This document shows, in pieces, positions 46,102 through 54,852 of a stretch of DNA of 64,000 nt. The DNA is taken from contig OY282352.1 of NCBI GenBank assembly GCA_958295495.1, forward strand, positions 4,968,049 to 5,032,048, read 5' to 3'. The translations under genes and the position numbers were made by a program. The notes below the pieces were generated by a model that saw only the letters and a program-made list of their open reading frames with translations, was not told the origin of the DNA and did not search any database. The DNA comes from an uncultured Latescibacterota bacterium. GTDB taxonomy: Bacteria > Latescibacterota > UBA2968 > UBA8231. The first letter of the stretch is position 1; every line of letters starts with the position of its first letter.

Positions 46102-48453
46102 TTAGTACACCACTGAAACCACCCGTACCATTTCCCCCTGCCCAGCGTCGGCCCCTGCGTCGATGCGGCACACGTACACGCCGGGCACCACTCGCGCACC
46201 CGACGCATCCAACCCGCCCCAGCTAAACGACTGCAACACGCCCGCACCCGACGAAGCAAGCACCGCCACTTCCCGACCCGCCAAGTCGAATATGCGCACA
46301 CTCGGAATCGCATCCACCGCCTTGAACAACGCAAAGTGAATCTGCACGCGGTCGTTGATCCCATCGCCATTGGGCGAAAAAACCGGCGGCACAACCTGCA
46401 AAGCACCGATCAACCGCTCGCTGCCGGGCAGGTCGGGCAGAAATACCACGTTGGCTTGCCGCTTGGCCGCCTCCACCGACTGCCACAGCCCCGGACGCGC
46501 TTCTTGCCCCAAGTCGGCGGCAAAAACCGTGGCGTTGTGCAGCACCTTGGTGGTAAATTCCACCGCCAGCGAATCCGTCCGCACCGTCTCCGGCAAATCC
46601 ACCCACAGCAGCGAATCCCCGGCCACGCGCACCGCACTCGCCGCGCGTTCCACGCCGCCAATCCGCAGCCGCACATCCGCTGCATCCACCGCGCTCGGCG
46701 TGAAAAAGCGCAGCCGGTCAAAGCCCGAATCATCTTCGGCCGCCCTCGTTTGCAGCGCATAGGTAAACCGCGTCGCCTCGTTGGGTACGGCATGGCGCGG
46801 CGCAATCTGCCCGGTCGCCTGCACGACCAGTGCGTCCTCAAAATCCAGCGCGAGGGCGTGCAGCACCGGCGCGACAGCGGGATCCTCGGTGGAGAGAATC
46901 AGTTCCAATTGAATAAAGCGGCGCGGCGTCTCCGACTTAAACGCCTCGCCGGAAAACTGGTAGAAGTTGCTCCACGCACTCCAATCGGCTCCAACGGCGA
47001 CGGTGGTGTCAATGGGGCCGCGGATGACTTTGGGCAAGCTGTTGTAGCGCGTCTGGGTGACTTCCGCGCCCTTTTTGTCGTAAAAGGTGTATCGCTCTTG
47101 CAGGGTGTTGCCCGTGCGCGAGCGCACCTGCAACCGCGTCGGCTCGGGTGTAGAAGCCTCCCAGCGCAAGCGCTTGATGGCTTTGGGACGGTCGTCGCCA
47201 GCGAGTTGGCCGAGGTCGATAAAATCCGAGCGCAGCACCACTTGCGCGGGATAGCCCGGCGAGAACAGCATCAACTCCATGGGGTGGGAAAACCAGCCCG
47301 TATCGGTCAGCGAATGCCAGAACAGGTAGCGAATTTTGCGCGGAGCAAATACGTAGCGGTGGTGGCGCAAGGCCCACTCCTCGCTGCTGACCGGCCTTGG
47401 CTCGAAGATCAGCGGCGTGTAGTCGATGTCGCCGGCAATGGTGCGCCGGCCATCGGAAAAGAGGATTTGGTAGCCAGTACCGGCCTGTAACCCCTCGAAC
47501 AGGAAACTCGACTGGCCCTCGCCGCGATGCTGCCAGTAGATAAATGCCTCGTCGAGCCAGAACAGCGCACCTAAATCAACAGCCCACCACACCCCGCTCT
47601 CGCGCCAGCCGCCCTTGGTCTGGACGGTGAATATATTGCCGTACGTGTCGGTGATGCCGTCGAACATGTTTTGCGGCTCGCGTGCCAAAAGCCCGTTGTC
47701 GAAGCTCCCTCCGCGCGCCAAGACCCCGAGGCTTATGTTGTCGCCCGCGGCGGTCACCTCCACTTCGGCCAAGGCCGCGTCCGCACTCTTTTCGTCGGCG
47801 CGTACGCGCACAAAACGCACCATGCGGAAGGTGTTCAGCGCGGCCGGCTCCAGCCCGAGGCTCGCGTCGATGACCCGCGTTATGTCGCGCTCGCCGACTA
47901 GCTCAATATCGACGACCTGCTCTTGGTTGGGCTGGGTCGTCTGAAAGGCTTGGCCGAATTTGAAGACATCGTCCGCGGCTTGGATGCGCGCACCATTGGC
48001 CGTAAAGACGCTGAATTGCCGCAAAGGACGCGCCCCCGTGCGGTCGGGAAACACCAAGCGAATGCGCTCGGCTAACACGGGCCGCCCCAAATCAATGGTC
48101 ACCACCCAATCGACCAGATCGTCGGACGGACTAGGCCGCCACACCGTCTCCATATCCCCGTCCATGATGCGCCGGGCCGCCGTCGGATTGGAGCCTACCT
48201 GCCAGATCCCCCCGGAGACCTCGCCGCGCTTCTGGGTGGGCTGGGTGAAGAGGTGGGCATCGAGGGTGGCGTTGATCTGCTTGCGGAACTTCTTCAACTT
48301 CAGCGAGCCGTCGTCGGCAAACTGGACGATGTCCACTGGGATGTCCCAAGTCGCCCACTCGGCCGGGGAGTCGAAGCGAACTTCCTCGCCGCGGCTCGGG
48401 CCGGGGAGCAACAGGCCCACCAGCAAGCAGTAAACCCTGCGTTTGCTCCACAT
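46102..48453 (-). CDS. Secreted discoidin-like surface protein, FlgD-type C-terminus (paralogue 2)
   Basis: A 783-residue exported protein, paralogue of the gene at 43018-45387. The signal peptide (VYCLLVGLLLPGPSRG) and about 80 N-terminal residues are almost the same. The middle (about residues 80-390) is clearly diverged, with discoidin-like segments IMDGDMETVWRPSPSDDLVDW and MFDGITDTYGNI. From GWFSHPMELMLF to near the end the two are nearly identical, including SPNGDGINDRV; only the last residues differ (VRVVSVVY). The ATG at 48453 lies one base after the upstream stop with GAGGTGG ahead of it; a GTG-type start further upstream would overlap paralogue 3. Confidence 0.8.
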   Translation of the reverse strand: MWSKRRVYCLLVGLLLPGPSRGEEVRFDSPAEWATWDIPVDIVQFADDGSLKLKKFRKQINATLDAHLFTQPTQKRGEVSGGIWQVGSNPTAARRIMDGDMETVWRPSPSDDLVDWVVTIDLGRPVLAERIRLVFPDRTGARPLRQFSVFTANGARIQAADDVFKFGQAFQTTQPNQEQVVDIELVGERDITRVIDASLGLEPAALNTFRMVRFVRVRADEKSADAALAEVEVTAAGDNISLGVLARGGSFDNGLLAREPQNMFDGITDTYGNIFTVQTKGGWRESGVWWAVDLGALFWLDEAFIYWQHRGEGQSSFLFEGLQAGTGYQILFSDGRRTIAGDIDYTPLIFEPRPVSSEEWALRHHRYVFAPRKIRYLFWHSLTDTGWFSHPMELMLFSPGYPAQVVLRSDFIDLGQLAGDDRPKAIKRLRWEASTPEPTRLQVRSRTGNTLQERYTFYDKKGAEVTQTRYNSLPKVIRGPIDTTVAVGADWSAWSNFYQFSGEAFKSETPRRFIQLELILSTEDPAVAPVLHALALDFEDALVVQATGQIAPRHAVPNEATRFTYALQTRAAEDDSGFDRLRFFTPSAVDAADVRLRIGGVERAASAVRVAGDSLLWVDLPETVRTDSLAVEFTTKVLHNATVFAADLGQEARPGLWQSVEAAKRQANVVFLPDLPGSERLIGALQVVPPVFSPNGDGINDRVQIHFALFKAVDAIPSVRIFDLAGREVAVLASSGAGVLQSFSWGGLDASGARVVPGVYVCRIDAGADAGQGEMVRVVSVVY
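46136..47285 (-). repeat. Near-identical C-terminal half shared with paralogue 1, copy 2
   Basis: Second copy of the repeat described at 43052-44201, offset by 3,084 bases in the same orientation. Confidence 0.9.
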
Positions 48454-48454
48454 G

Positions 48455-50905
48455 TTAGTAGGCCACCTCAACTACGCGCAACTCAATAGCATCGCCTGAG
48501 TCCGCGTTTACGTCTATGCGCCAGAGATAGATGCCTGGGGGAACGGTCGCGCCAGCTAAACTTTGGCCATCCCATCTAAAGCGGCGGGTCGGCCCCTCTG
48601 CGGCTGGCGTCAATTGGGCCACTGACCGGCCGACCAAGTCGCGCACCTCAACCATGGGCACGGCATCTTGGGCCTTGAGGACGACGAAGCTCAGTTCCAC
48701 AAAGTCGTTGACTCCATCGCCATTGGGCGTGAGCACCCGGCTCGAAAGCTGCAAGTCGCCAATCAAGCGGTCGCTGTCGGCTAACTCGGGCAGGAACACC
48801 ACGTTGGAGCGGCGCGCGGCCGGCTCGACGTCCTGCCACAGACCGGGCGCGTCGCTCAGGCCCAAATCGGCTTCTACGACCGCAGCATTCCTCACCAGCC
48901 GAGTGGTAAAAGCAACCTGCACGGAGTCGCCTTGCACCACCTGCGGCAAGGCGATCAGCAGCGAATCCGCGGCAATGTCCATAGCAGTCGGCACAACGCT
49001 CTGACCGGCGACCCGCACCTCGACCTCAGCGGCCCGCACCAAGTCGGGCACGACCAAGCGCAGGCGGTCAAAGCCCGTGTTTTCTGGGACCACAGACGGC
49101 CACAGCATATAGGTGAAGCGGGTATCCTCGTTGGGCTTGGCTTGGCGCGGCAGAATTGACCCGTGCGCCTCGTTGACCAGCGCATCGACGAACTCCAACT
49201 CGACCGAGCGCACCACCGGGGCTACCTCCGGGTCTTCCGTGCTCATAACCAACTCTAGCTGCACGAACTTGCGCGGCGAGTCCGACTTAAACGGCTCGCC
49301 CGACAGCTTGTACACGTTGCTCCACTCGCTCCAATCCTCCCCGACGACGACCGAAGTATCCACGCGGCCCCGCAGCACCTTGGGCGAGCTTTTCCACTTT
49401 TCCTCGGTGACAACCTCGCCGATCTTGTTGTGAAAGGTGTACACCTCGCCCATCGCATTGCCCGAGCGGGAGCGCAACTCAATCTGGGTATTGGGCGGCA
49501 AGTCAGCGTCGTAGTGGAGGGCCTTAAGTACCTTGGGCTGCCCGTCGCCAGCGAGCGCACTCAGGTCCAAAAAGTTCGATTGGATCGCGACTTCGGCTGG
49601 GTAGCCCGGAGAAAACATCTGTAGCTCCATGGGATGGGCGCGCCAGCCCAAGTCGTGCAGGGCCAGCCAGAAGATGTGCCGCACCTTGCGCGGATTGAAC
49701 AAATAGCGGTAGTGCCGCTTGTATTTCTCGCGTTCATTGGTCCACTCTGGTTCAAAAATCCACGAGTCAAAGTCGATGTCGCCGGTCAGGGTCTGGGTGC
49801 CGTCGGAAGAGAAAAAGGTGTACCCCGTGCCGGCGTTGTTGGTGCCCAAGCGGAAGTCGGCGAGGCGCTCGCCGGCCTTTTGCCAATAGACAAACGCGTC
49901 GTCGATCCAATAGGTCGCCCCCAGATCCACCTGCCACCACAAGCCCCCTTCCAAGGCCGTGCCGCGCGACTCGGTAAACTGCTGATGCACCTCAATGACC
50001 CCGTACGTATTGAGGTTGCCGTCGAGCCAGAAGAAGGGGTCGGTCGCCCGCGATCCATTGATGTACGTGCCGCCCTTTTCCTCGATCCCAAGGCTGATGT
50101 TGTCGCCGACGGCAATGACCTCGATTTCGGCGAGCGCCCCGTCGAGCTGGTGCTCATCCACGAGGAAGCGGATGAACTGGATCATCTGCCACTTGGAGTT
50201 GACGGCCACCCGCGAACCCACTGGGCCGGTCTCCGGTGGCTCGTTGCCGTCCCCGGTGGCAGCGGTGTTGGCCTTGAATCTGAATAAGTCAACGGTAAAA
50301 TCGTCGCGACCGCTGACATCGCTCAGTTGCTCCACGGCGCGGGTGGTATCCTCCACGGCCGGCTTGAACCCCAAGCTGAGATACGCGTCTAAGTTGGGCT
50401 TGGTCGTGCGGTAGATCGGCGCGAAGCGATATACGTCCTCTAAAGCCGCCACGTGGGCACCTGTAGAGGCAAAGACGCTAAACTGGCGGAAGGGTGTAGC
50501 CCCTTCTTCATCGGGAAAGTGGATGCGGATCTCTCGGGCCAATACCGCGCGGCCCAAGTCGATTTGCACGATCCACTTGTCGAGCGGGTCGCCGCCGGCT
50601 GGCTTCCAAAAGGTGGCGGCATCCCCGTCGATGATCAGGGGGGCGTCGTTTGGGTTGCTCAGCGCAGACCAGATGCCGCCGGCCACATCCCCGCGCTCGT
50701 TCGTCGGGTGGACGAAGAGATGGGCGTCGAGCGCGGCGTTGATGTCCTTGCGAAACTTGACCAGCCCCAAGTGCCCCTGGGGGGTGAAGATGTTTAACTG
50801 CGGCTTGAGCGACCAGTTGGCCTCCCAAGCCGCTTGGCTGTCGAAGGTGAGGAACTCGGCGTAAGCCCCACAAGGTAGGAGCAAGGCCAGAGCAAGTATG
50901 TGCAT
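48455..50905 (-). CDS. Secreted discoidin-like surface protein, FlgD-type C-terminus (paralogue 3)
   Basis: An 816-residue exported protein of the same family. The signal peptide is ILALALLLPCGAYA. Discoidin-like parts include IIDGDAATFWKPAGGDPLDKWIVQIDLGRAV and the later WLDGNLNTYGVIEVHQQF with WWQVDLGATYWIDDAFVYW. An extra loop of about 25 residues (NTAATGDGNEPPETG region) is not in paralogues 1 and 2. The C-terminus has VLTPNGDGVNDFVELSF and ends EVAY. It is diverged throughout, with no near-identical blocks. It follows paralogue 4 by about 97 bases of A/T-rich sequence containing a small inverted repeat (50948-50965). Confidence 0.8.
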   Translation of the reverse strand: MHILALALLLPCGAYAEFLTFDSQAAWEANWSLKPQLNIFTPQGHLGLVKFRKDINAALDAHLFVHPTNERGDVAGGIWSALSNPNDAPLIIDGDAATFWKPAGGDPLDKWIVQIDLGRAVLAREIRIHFPDEEGATPFRQFSVFASTGAHVAALEDVYRFAPIYRTTKPNLDAYLSLGFKPAVEDTTRAVEQLSDVSGRDDFTVDLFRFKANTAATGDGNEPPETGPVGSRVAVNSKWQMIQFIRFLVDEHQLDGALAEIEVIAVGDNISLGIEEKGGTYINGSRATDPFFWLDGNLNTYGVIEVHQQFTESRGTALEGGLWWQVDLGATYWIDDAFVYWQKAGERLADFRLGTNNAGTGYTFFSSDGTQTLTGDIDFDSWIFEPEWTNEREKYKRHYRYLFNPRKVRHIFWLALHDLGWRAHPMELQMFSPGYPAEVAIQSNFLDLSALAGDGQPKVLKALHYDADLPPNTQIELRSRSGNAMGEVYTFHNKIGEVVTEEKWKSSPKVLRGRVDTSVVVGEDWSEWSNVYKLSGEPFKSDSPRKFVQLELVMSTEDPEVAPVVRSVELEFVDALVNEAHGSILPRQAKPNEDTRFTYMLWPSVVPENTGFDRLRLVVPDLVRAAEVEVRVAGQSVVPTAMDIAADSLLIALPQVVQGDSVQVAFTTRLVRNAAVVEADLGLSDAPGLWQDVEPAARRSNVVFLPELADSDRLIGDLQLSSRVLTPNGDGVNDFVELSFVVLKAQDAVPMVEVRDLVGRSVAQLTPAAEGPTRRFRWDGQSLAGATVPPGIYLWRIDVNADSGDAIELRVVEVAY

Positions 50906-51002
50906 GGTGTGGTCTCGCTTATGATAGGGGTAAACAGACGCAGCGCGATTCTCTCAAGAGAGAATAGAATATAGTGAATAGTGAATACTGGAATAAGTAA
51001 AT

Positions 51003-53048
51003 CTAATATGCGATGCCGACCGCCCTCAATTGCAGATCGCCGGCGTCTTCGGCTTCAATCCCGATGCCCAAGAGATACACCCCTGGAGCGAGCGTCTCAC
51101 CGCGCTGGTCGCGGCCATCCCAGTGCAAGCGCTGGGGGCCGGATCCTTGCTGGCCGCGCTCGACTTGAGCCACCCGGCGGCCGTCCAGCGCAAACACCTG
51201 CAACTGTACAGGCACTGATTGCGGCAGCGCGAAGAGCGAGTAGGAAAGGACCAACTCGTCGTTGACCCCATCGCCGTTGGGGGTGACCACGCGGCTGGAG
51301 AACCGCACATCCTGCACCAGTTGCGGATTGGCCGCGCTCGCAGCCAAGACCCGCAGGCTATTGGTGCCGACCGCGTCGCTGACGTCCCCGCCCTCGACCG
51401 GCTGCGGCAGGTCTGCGCTGCCGACGTTGAAAACCTCGCCCTCAAAGGTGCGCGCAAAGTCGAAGACCTCGGCGGAAAAGGTCACCCGCAAGCTCGGGTT
51501 GTAGGCGCGGCTTATGCGCTGCGGTAGCTGCACGACAAAGCCGTCGTCCGCAACCGCGACCCCGGCCGGATCCGCGGCGACCCCATCCACTTCCAGCCCC
51601 TTGAACTCGGTCTGCGCACTGCCGGTGCTAATCCGCAGGGCGTCAAAACCCACCTCCCCAGCCGCGAAATCCGCCTTGATGTCGTAGGTGAAGTCCGTCA
51701 TCTCGCCCAAGGCGACCTCGGCCACGCCGCGCGCCGGGTTGGGCTGGCCGAGCTGGGCTATCTCGGCTACGACGCGGCGGGCCAAGATCGGCGAGGTCTC
51801 AATCCACAGGGAATCGAGGCGCACGAACTCGTCGAACCGCTCGCTGTGCAGCACCACCTTGATCTGCAAATGCGACCCTCGATTGAGGTTGAGGGGCCGG
51901 TCGGACTCGGTCGTCGGAAAGGACCAGAACGTCCAGTTTTGTTGGTCGTACTCAATGCCAGCGCGGAGCCCCGGCTTGGGCCGGGTGGAAAGGGTCAAGG
52001 TTCCGCCCAGCCCGTCGGCATTGGTAATGGCCGCACTCTGGTTTTTCAGCACGCCCTGATAGCGGGCCTGCTCGACGACGACGCGCGTCCCCATATCCGT
52101 AAACTCGTAGTAGATGTCTGGATCCGCGTCGATCCCGGTGCGCGCTTCGACCTCGATCTGTACGTTGGCGTCCGGGGCTTCCTCGGCCACGCCGTCAACT
52201 AGGCGCATGGGCGTGGCCTTCCAGAACAACCGCCCGAAGTTGACGACCGTGCCGAGGTTGAAAATGACCGTCTTGTACGTAGCCCGCTTGGGGATTCCCT
52301 CTCCCCAGAGGAAGAATTCGGCCACCGTCCCCTTGCGCGCCGTGCCCGAATGCCCAGACGACTGATTGGTCGCCTCGTCGAGGATCGAATTCTTGCGCTT
52401 GTAGCGCACGTAGCGCACATATTGTAGGGGAAAGTCAGCCGCGATCTTGGAGATGACATTCTCGCGCGCCTCCGCGATGATTTCGCCGATGGGATTGGAC
52501 GTATTCAGCACATCGTTGTTGGTATCCGCGGCGATCGACACCTCATAGGCCGGGATGGCGTCTTCCTCTAGCGGGGTCCCATCTGAACGGTAGAATCCCT
52601 TGTCTGGCGTGCTCATGGCAAAGCGAAACAGCGGCACCGGGGCCCCCAAATCAATGGTGTAGTACTCGCTGGTAATGCTGTTGCTGGTCACCGGATTGTA
52701 CGTCGCGCCGCTGCCGTCGATGAGGTTGAGCGCGTTGTCAACCGTCGAAGAGGTCCCGCAGCAGCCCTTCCAAGCACGGGGCCGTTCCCCATCGACAAAA
52801 CCCAGCTCGTCTGGGTCCCTCTTAGGCGACCAGTTGGCGAGCAGGGGAAAGACCGTCGTATCCGCGCTGACCAGCACCGGCTGGATCGAGTTGTGCGGAC
52901 CGGCAAAGTCAATCATTACTTGGGCCGAGTCGCTAGCGGCCCAGCCGAGGCCGCTCCCGCCGATCTGCCAAAAAGAAATGTCCGCCGCCGCGCTCGTAGC
53001 CGCTGCAGCGGCGAGGAACCAAAGCCACAAATCCAATGGACGTTTCAT
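51003..53048 (-). CDS. Secreted surface protein, FlgD-type C-terminus (paralogue 4, diverged)
   Basis: A 681-residue exported protein. The signal peptide is LWLWFLAAAAATSAAA. A discoidin-like segment (NLIDGSGATYNPV, then YYTIDLGAPVPLFRFAMST) and the repeating SPILARRVVAEIAQLGQPNPARG module relate it to its neighbours, but it is the most distant of the four. The C-terminus has VVTPNGDGVNDELVLSYSLF and ends VGIAY. The ATG at 53048 has GGAG eight bases upstream; a GTG nine bases earlier overlaps that ribosome site and is rejected. A cysteine pair (GCCG) near residue 100 is unusual for the family. Confidence 0.78.
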   Translation of the reverse strand: MKRPLDLWLWFLAAAAATSAAADISFWQIGGSGLGWAASDSAQVMIDFAGPHNSIQPVLVSADTTVFPLLANWSPKRDPDELGFVDGERPRAWKGCCGTSSTVDNALNLIDGSGATYNPVTSNSITSEYYTIDLGAPVPLFRFAMSTPDKGFYRSDGTPLEEDAIPAYEVSIAADTNNDVLNTSNPIGEIIAEARENVISKIAADFPLQYVRYVRYKRKNSILDEATNQSSGHSGTARKGTVAEFFLWGEGIPKRATYKTVIFNLGTVVNFGRLFWKATPMRLVDGVAEEAPDANVQIEVEARTGIDADPDIYYEFTDMGTRVVVEQARYQGVLKNQSAAITNADGLGGTLTLSTRPKPGLRAGIEYDQQNWTFWSFPTTESDRPLNLNRGSHLQIKVVLHSERFDEFVRLDSLWIETSPILARRVVAEIAQLGQPNPARGVAEVALGEMTDFTYDIKADFAAGEVGFDALRISTGSAQTEFKGLEVDGVAADPAGVAVADDGFVVQLPQRISRAYNPSLRVTFSAEVFDFARTFEGEVFNVGSADLPQPVEGGDVSDAVGTNSLRVLAASAANPQLVQDVRFSSRVVTPNGDGVNDELVLSYSLFALPQSVPVQLQVFALDGRRVAQVERGQQGSGPQRLHWDGRDQRGETLAPGVYLLGIGIEAEDAGDLQLRAVGIAY

Positions 53049-53112
53049 GGTTCTCACTCCCGCTTAGTGTAGAAATAGTAAAAAAGTACCAAAGGCGTTG
53101 CCGTTTTCTCCA

Positions 53113-54852
53113 TCAGGGATTGGCCAGCGCGTACTGGGCGAGCGCATCGCCGTTAATGCCCCATGCAGGGTGCCACTTGGCGCGCAACTGAAGGTTGAGG
53201 GCGCGCAATTCGCGCTGCTGCTTTGCTTGGCGGGCTAAGTAGTGGGCCTTCTGTTGGCTCAAGTCGTATTCTTGCACTCGCTTGGGCCGGTGCTGCAAAA
53301 CCTTGAAGATCGAAAAGGCCCTTGCCAAGGGCTGGGGGTCGCGCAGGGAAGACGGCACGGGGCTGACCAGTTCAATCGGACCTTGCAATTCCCTTTCGGG
53401 CGCGGTTACGGCCGCGTCCATCAGCTCCTTGTAAACGATCTTTTCAAATGCGCGCAGCGCGTAGAGGCCGCCGTTTTCGTCCGCGTCGCGCCGGATGCTG
53501 TGCTTGGTCGCCAGTGCGCCCATGTCGGCCCCATTGCGAATTTGCTCCAGCAACCTTTGGGCGAGCGACTCGTCGGCAACCATGATCTCTTGGATGACGA
53601 TTTCTTCCGGTGCCCAGTACATCTCGGGATGCGCCTCGTAGTGGGCGCGCGCTTCTTCTTCGCTCACGGCTAGGGTGCCCTCAAGTACCTCTTCCCACAG
53701 CCCTTGGAGGAGCAGCCGCTCCCTTTCGGCTTGCACCTTCTCCTGCACCTCGGGCTGCTTGGCGTATCCACCGCGCTCGGCGGCCAAACCCAAAAGCAGG
53801 TCTGGTGCCCCGCGGCGGCGCACGCGATCGTCGAGCAAGGCACTGTCGATTCGGGCGCGACCCAGCCGCGTATTGTGCAGCAGATAACTGCCCTGCTGCA
53901 TGGTGATGACGCCGCCGGCGTACTCGTAGAGCGGGGCGTCCCACTCCTCGGGCGCAAGCTGCGGGGTGCCAGGCTGTTGGTTCCAAGCCGCGACAAAGCG
54001 CCGCACCTGCTCCCCCACCGGGCGCAAGCCGCTTTCAGCGACCAGCTTGTCGATGTGCTCGCTGCGCAAGTTCTCGATTTTTTCGAGAAAGGTTGCCCGC
54101 TGGATCACCGAGCGATACTGCTCAAAAGGCACCAATTTCTTATCGACCACCTTGGCAATCTCCCAGCCTTGCGGCGTGCGGAAGGGTGGGCTGACCTCGC
54201 CTGTATCCAACGAAAACACGCGCTCGTACACTCGGTCTGAGACCCGATCGAAGGCATAGTACGAGGCAAACCAGCCCCCAGCGGCCGCGGTTGCCGCGTC
54301 CAGCGAATGCTTGCGCGCCATGTCCTCAAAGGTCGTCCGGCCAGCCTCGATTTCCGCGTAGATGGAATCGGCGCGGGCGCGGCTGTCGAGCAGGATGTGC
54401 GCCCCGCGCACGGCGTGGCGGGCCGGATGCGCGGCAAAATTGGCCCGCAGCTCGTCTTCGGAAATCTCGATCTGTAGGCCGACCTGTTCGCGTATATAGG
54501 CTTCGACCATGGCCTTGTGCCGGGCGAGCTTCACGGCCTTGATCCATTCGGGATTTTTGTCCAGTCCCCGCGCGTACGCCTCGCGCACCATGAGCTTGAT
54601 GTCGATCAAAGTCAGCAGGTGCTCGCGGTGCTTTTCCACGCCTTGGGCTAGCGAGAGGTGCTGCGATTGGATCCGGGCTTCGTACCGACGAAATTCGCGC
54701 TCGTCAATTGGATCGTCGCCGACTTGGGCCAAGGCAGTACCCGTCACCACCAAGCCGCCCCCCTCTGCGACCGGGGCCGCCGGCTCTTGGGTGCAACACA
54801 AAAGAAACGCACCGGCTATAAGCCCGGCCCATTTTCTCGCATTATTGGTCAT
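53113..54852 (-). CDS. PpiC/SurA-type peptidyl-prolyl isomerase lipoprotein
   Basis: A 579-residue lipoprotein (lipobox LLCC in GAFLLCCTQEP). After a SurA-like helical N-terminal region (DEREFRRYEARIQSQHLS), residues about 145-245 form a parvulin domain: RGAHILLDSRARADSIYAEIEAG, FEDMARKHSLD, GGWFASYYAFDRVSD and VSPPFRTPQGWEIAKVVDK. A second, less regular parvulin-like unit follows (IVIQEIMVADESLAQRLLEQI, LATKHSIRRDADENGGLYA). Such proteins fold exported proteins in the periplasm. It overlaps the upstream TPR gene by eleven bases and directly precedes the four surface-protein genes, so these are probable clients. Confidence 0.85.
   Translation of the reverse strand: MTNNARKWAGLIAGAFLLCCTQEPAAPVAEGGGLVVTGTALAQVGDDPIDEREFRRYEARIQSQHLSLAQGVEKHREHLLTLIDIKLMVREAYARGLDKNPEWIKAVKLARHKAMVEAYIREQVGLQIEISEDELRANFAAHPARHAVRGAHILLDSRARADSIYAEIEAGRTTFEDMARKHSLDAATAAAGGWFASYYAFDRVSDRVYERVFSLDTGEVSPPFRTPQGWEIAKVVDKKLVPFEQYRSVIQRATFLEKIENLRSEHIDKLVAESGLRPVGEQVRRFVAAWNQQPGTPQLAPEEWDAPLYEYAGGVITMQQGSYLLHNTRLGRARIDSALLDDRVRRRGAPDLLLGLAAERGGYAKQPEVQEKVQAERERLLLQGLWEEVLEGTLAVSEEEARAHYEAHPEMYWAPEEIVIQEIMVADESLAQRLLEQIRNGADMGALATKHSIRRDADENGGLYALRAFEKIVYKELMDAAVTAPERELQGPIELVSPVPSSLRDPQPLARAFSIFKVLQHRPKRVQEYDLSQQKAHYLARQAKQQRELRALNLQLRAKWHPAWGINGDALAQYALANP

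Noticed and set aside
43018-48453. Diversity-generating retroelement behind the diverged middles
   Set aside because: No reverse transcriptase or template repeat is visible and the changes are not limited to adenines; ordinary duplication and gene conversion fit better.
50948-50965. Inverted repeat ATTCTCTC/GAGAGAAT before paralogue 3
   Set aside because: No T-run for a terminator and no clear promoter boxes at proper spacing; noted only as an A/T-rich spacer element.
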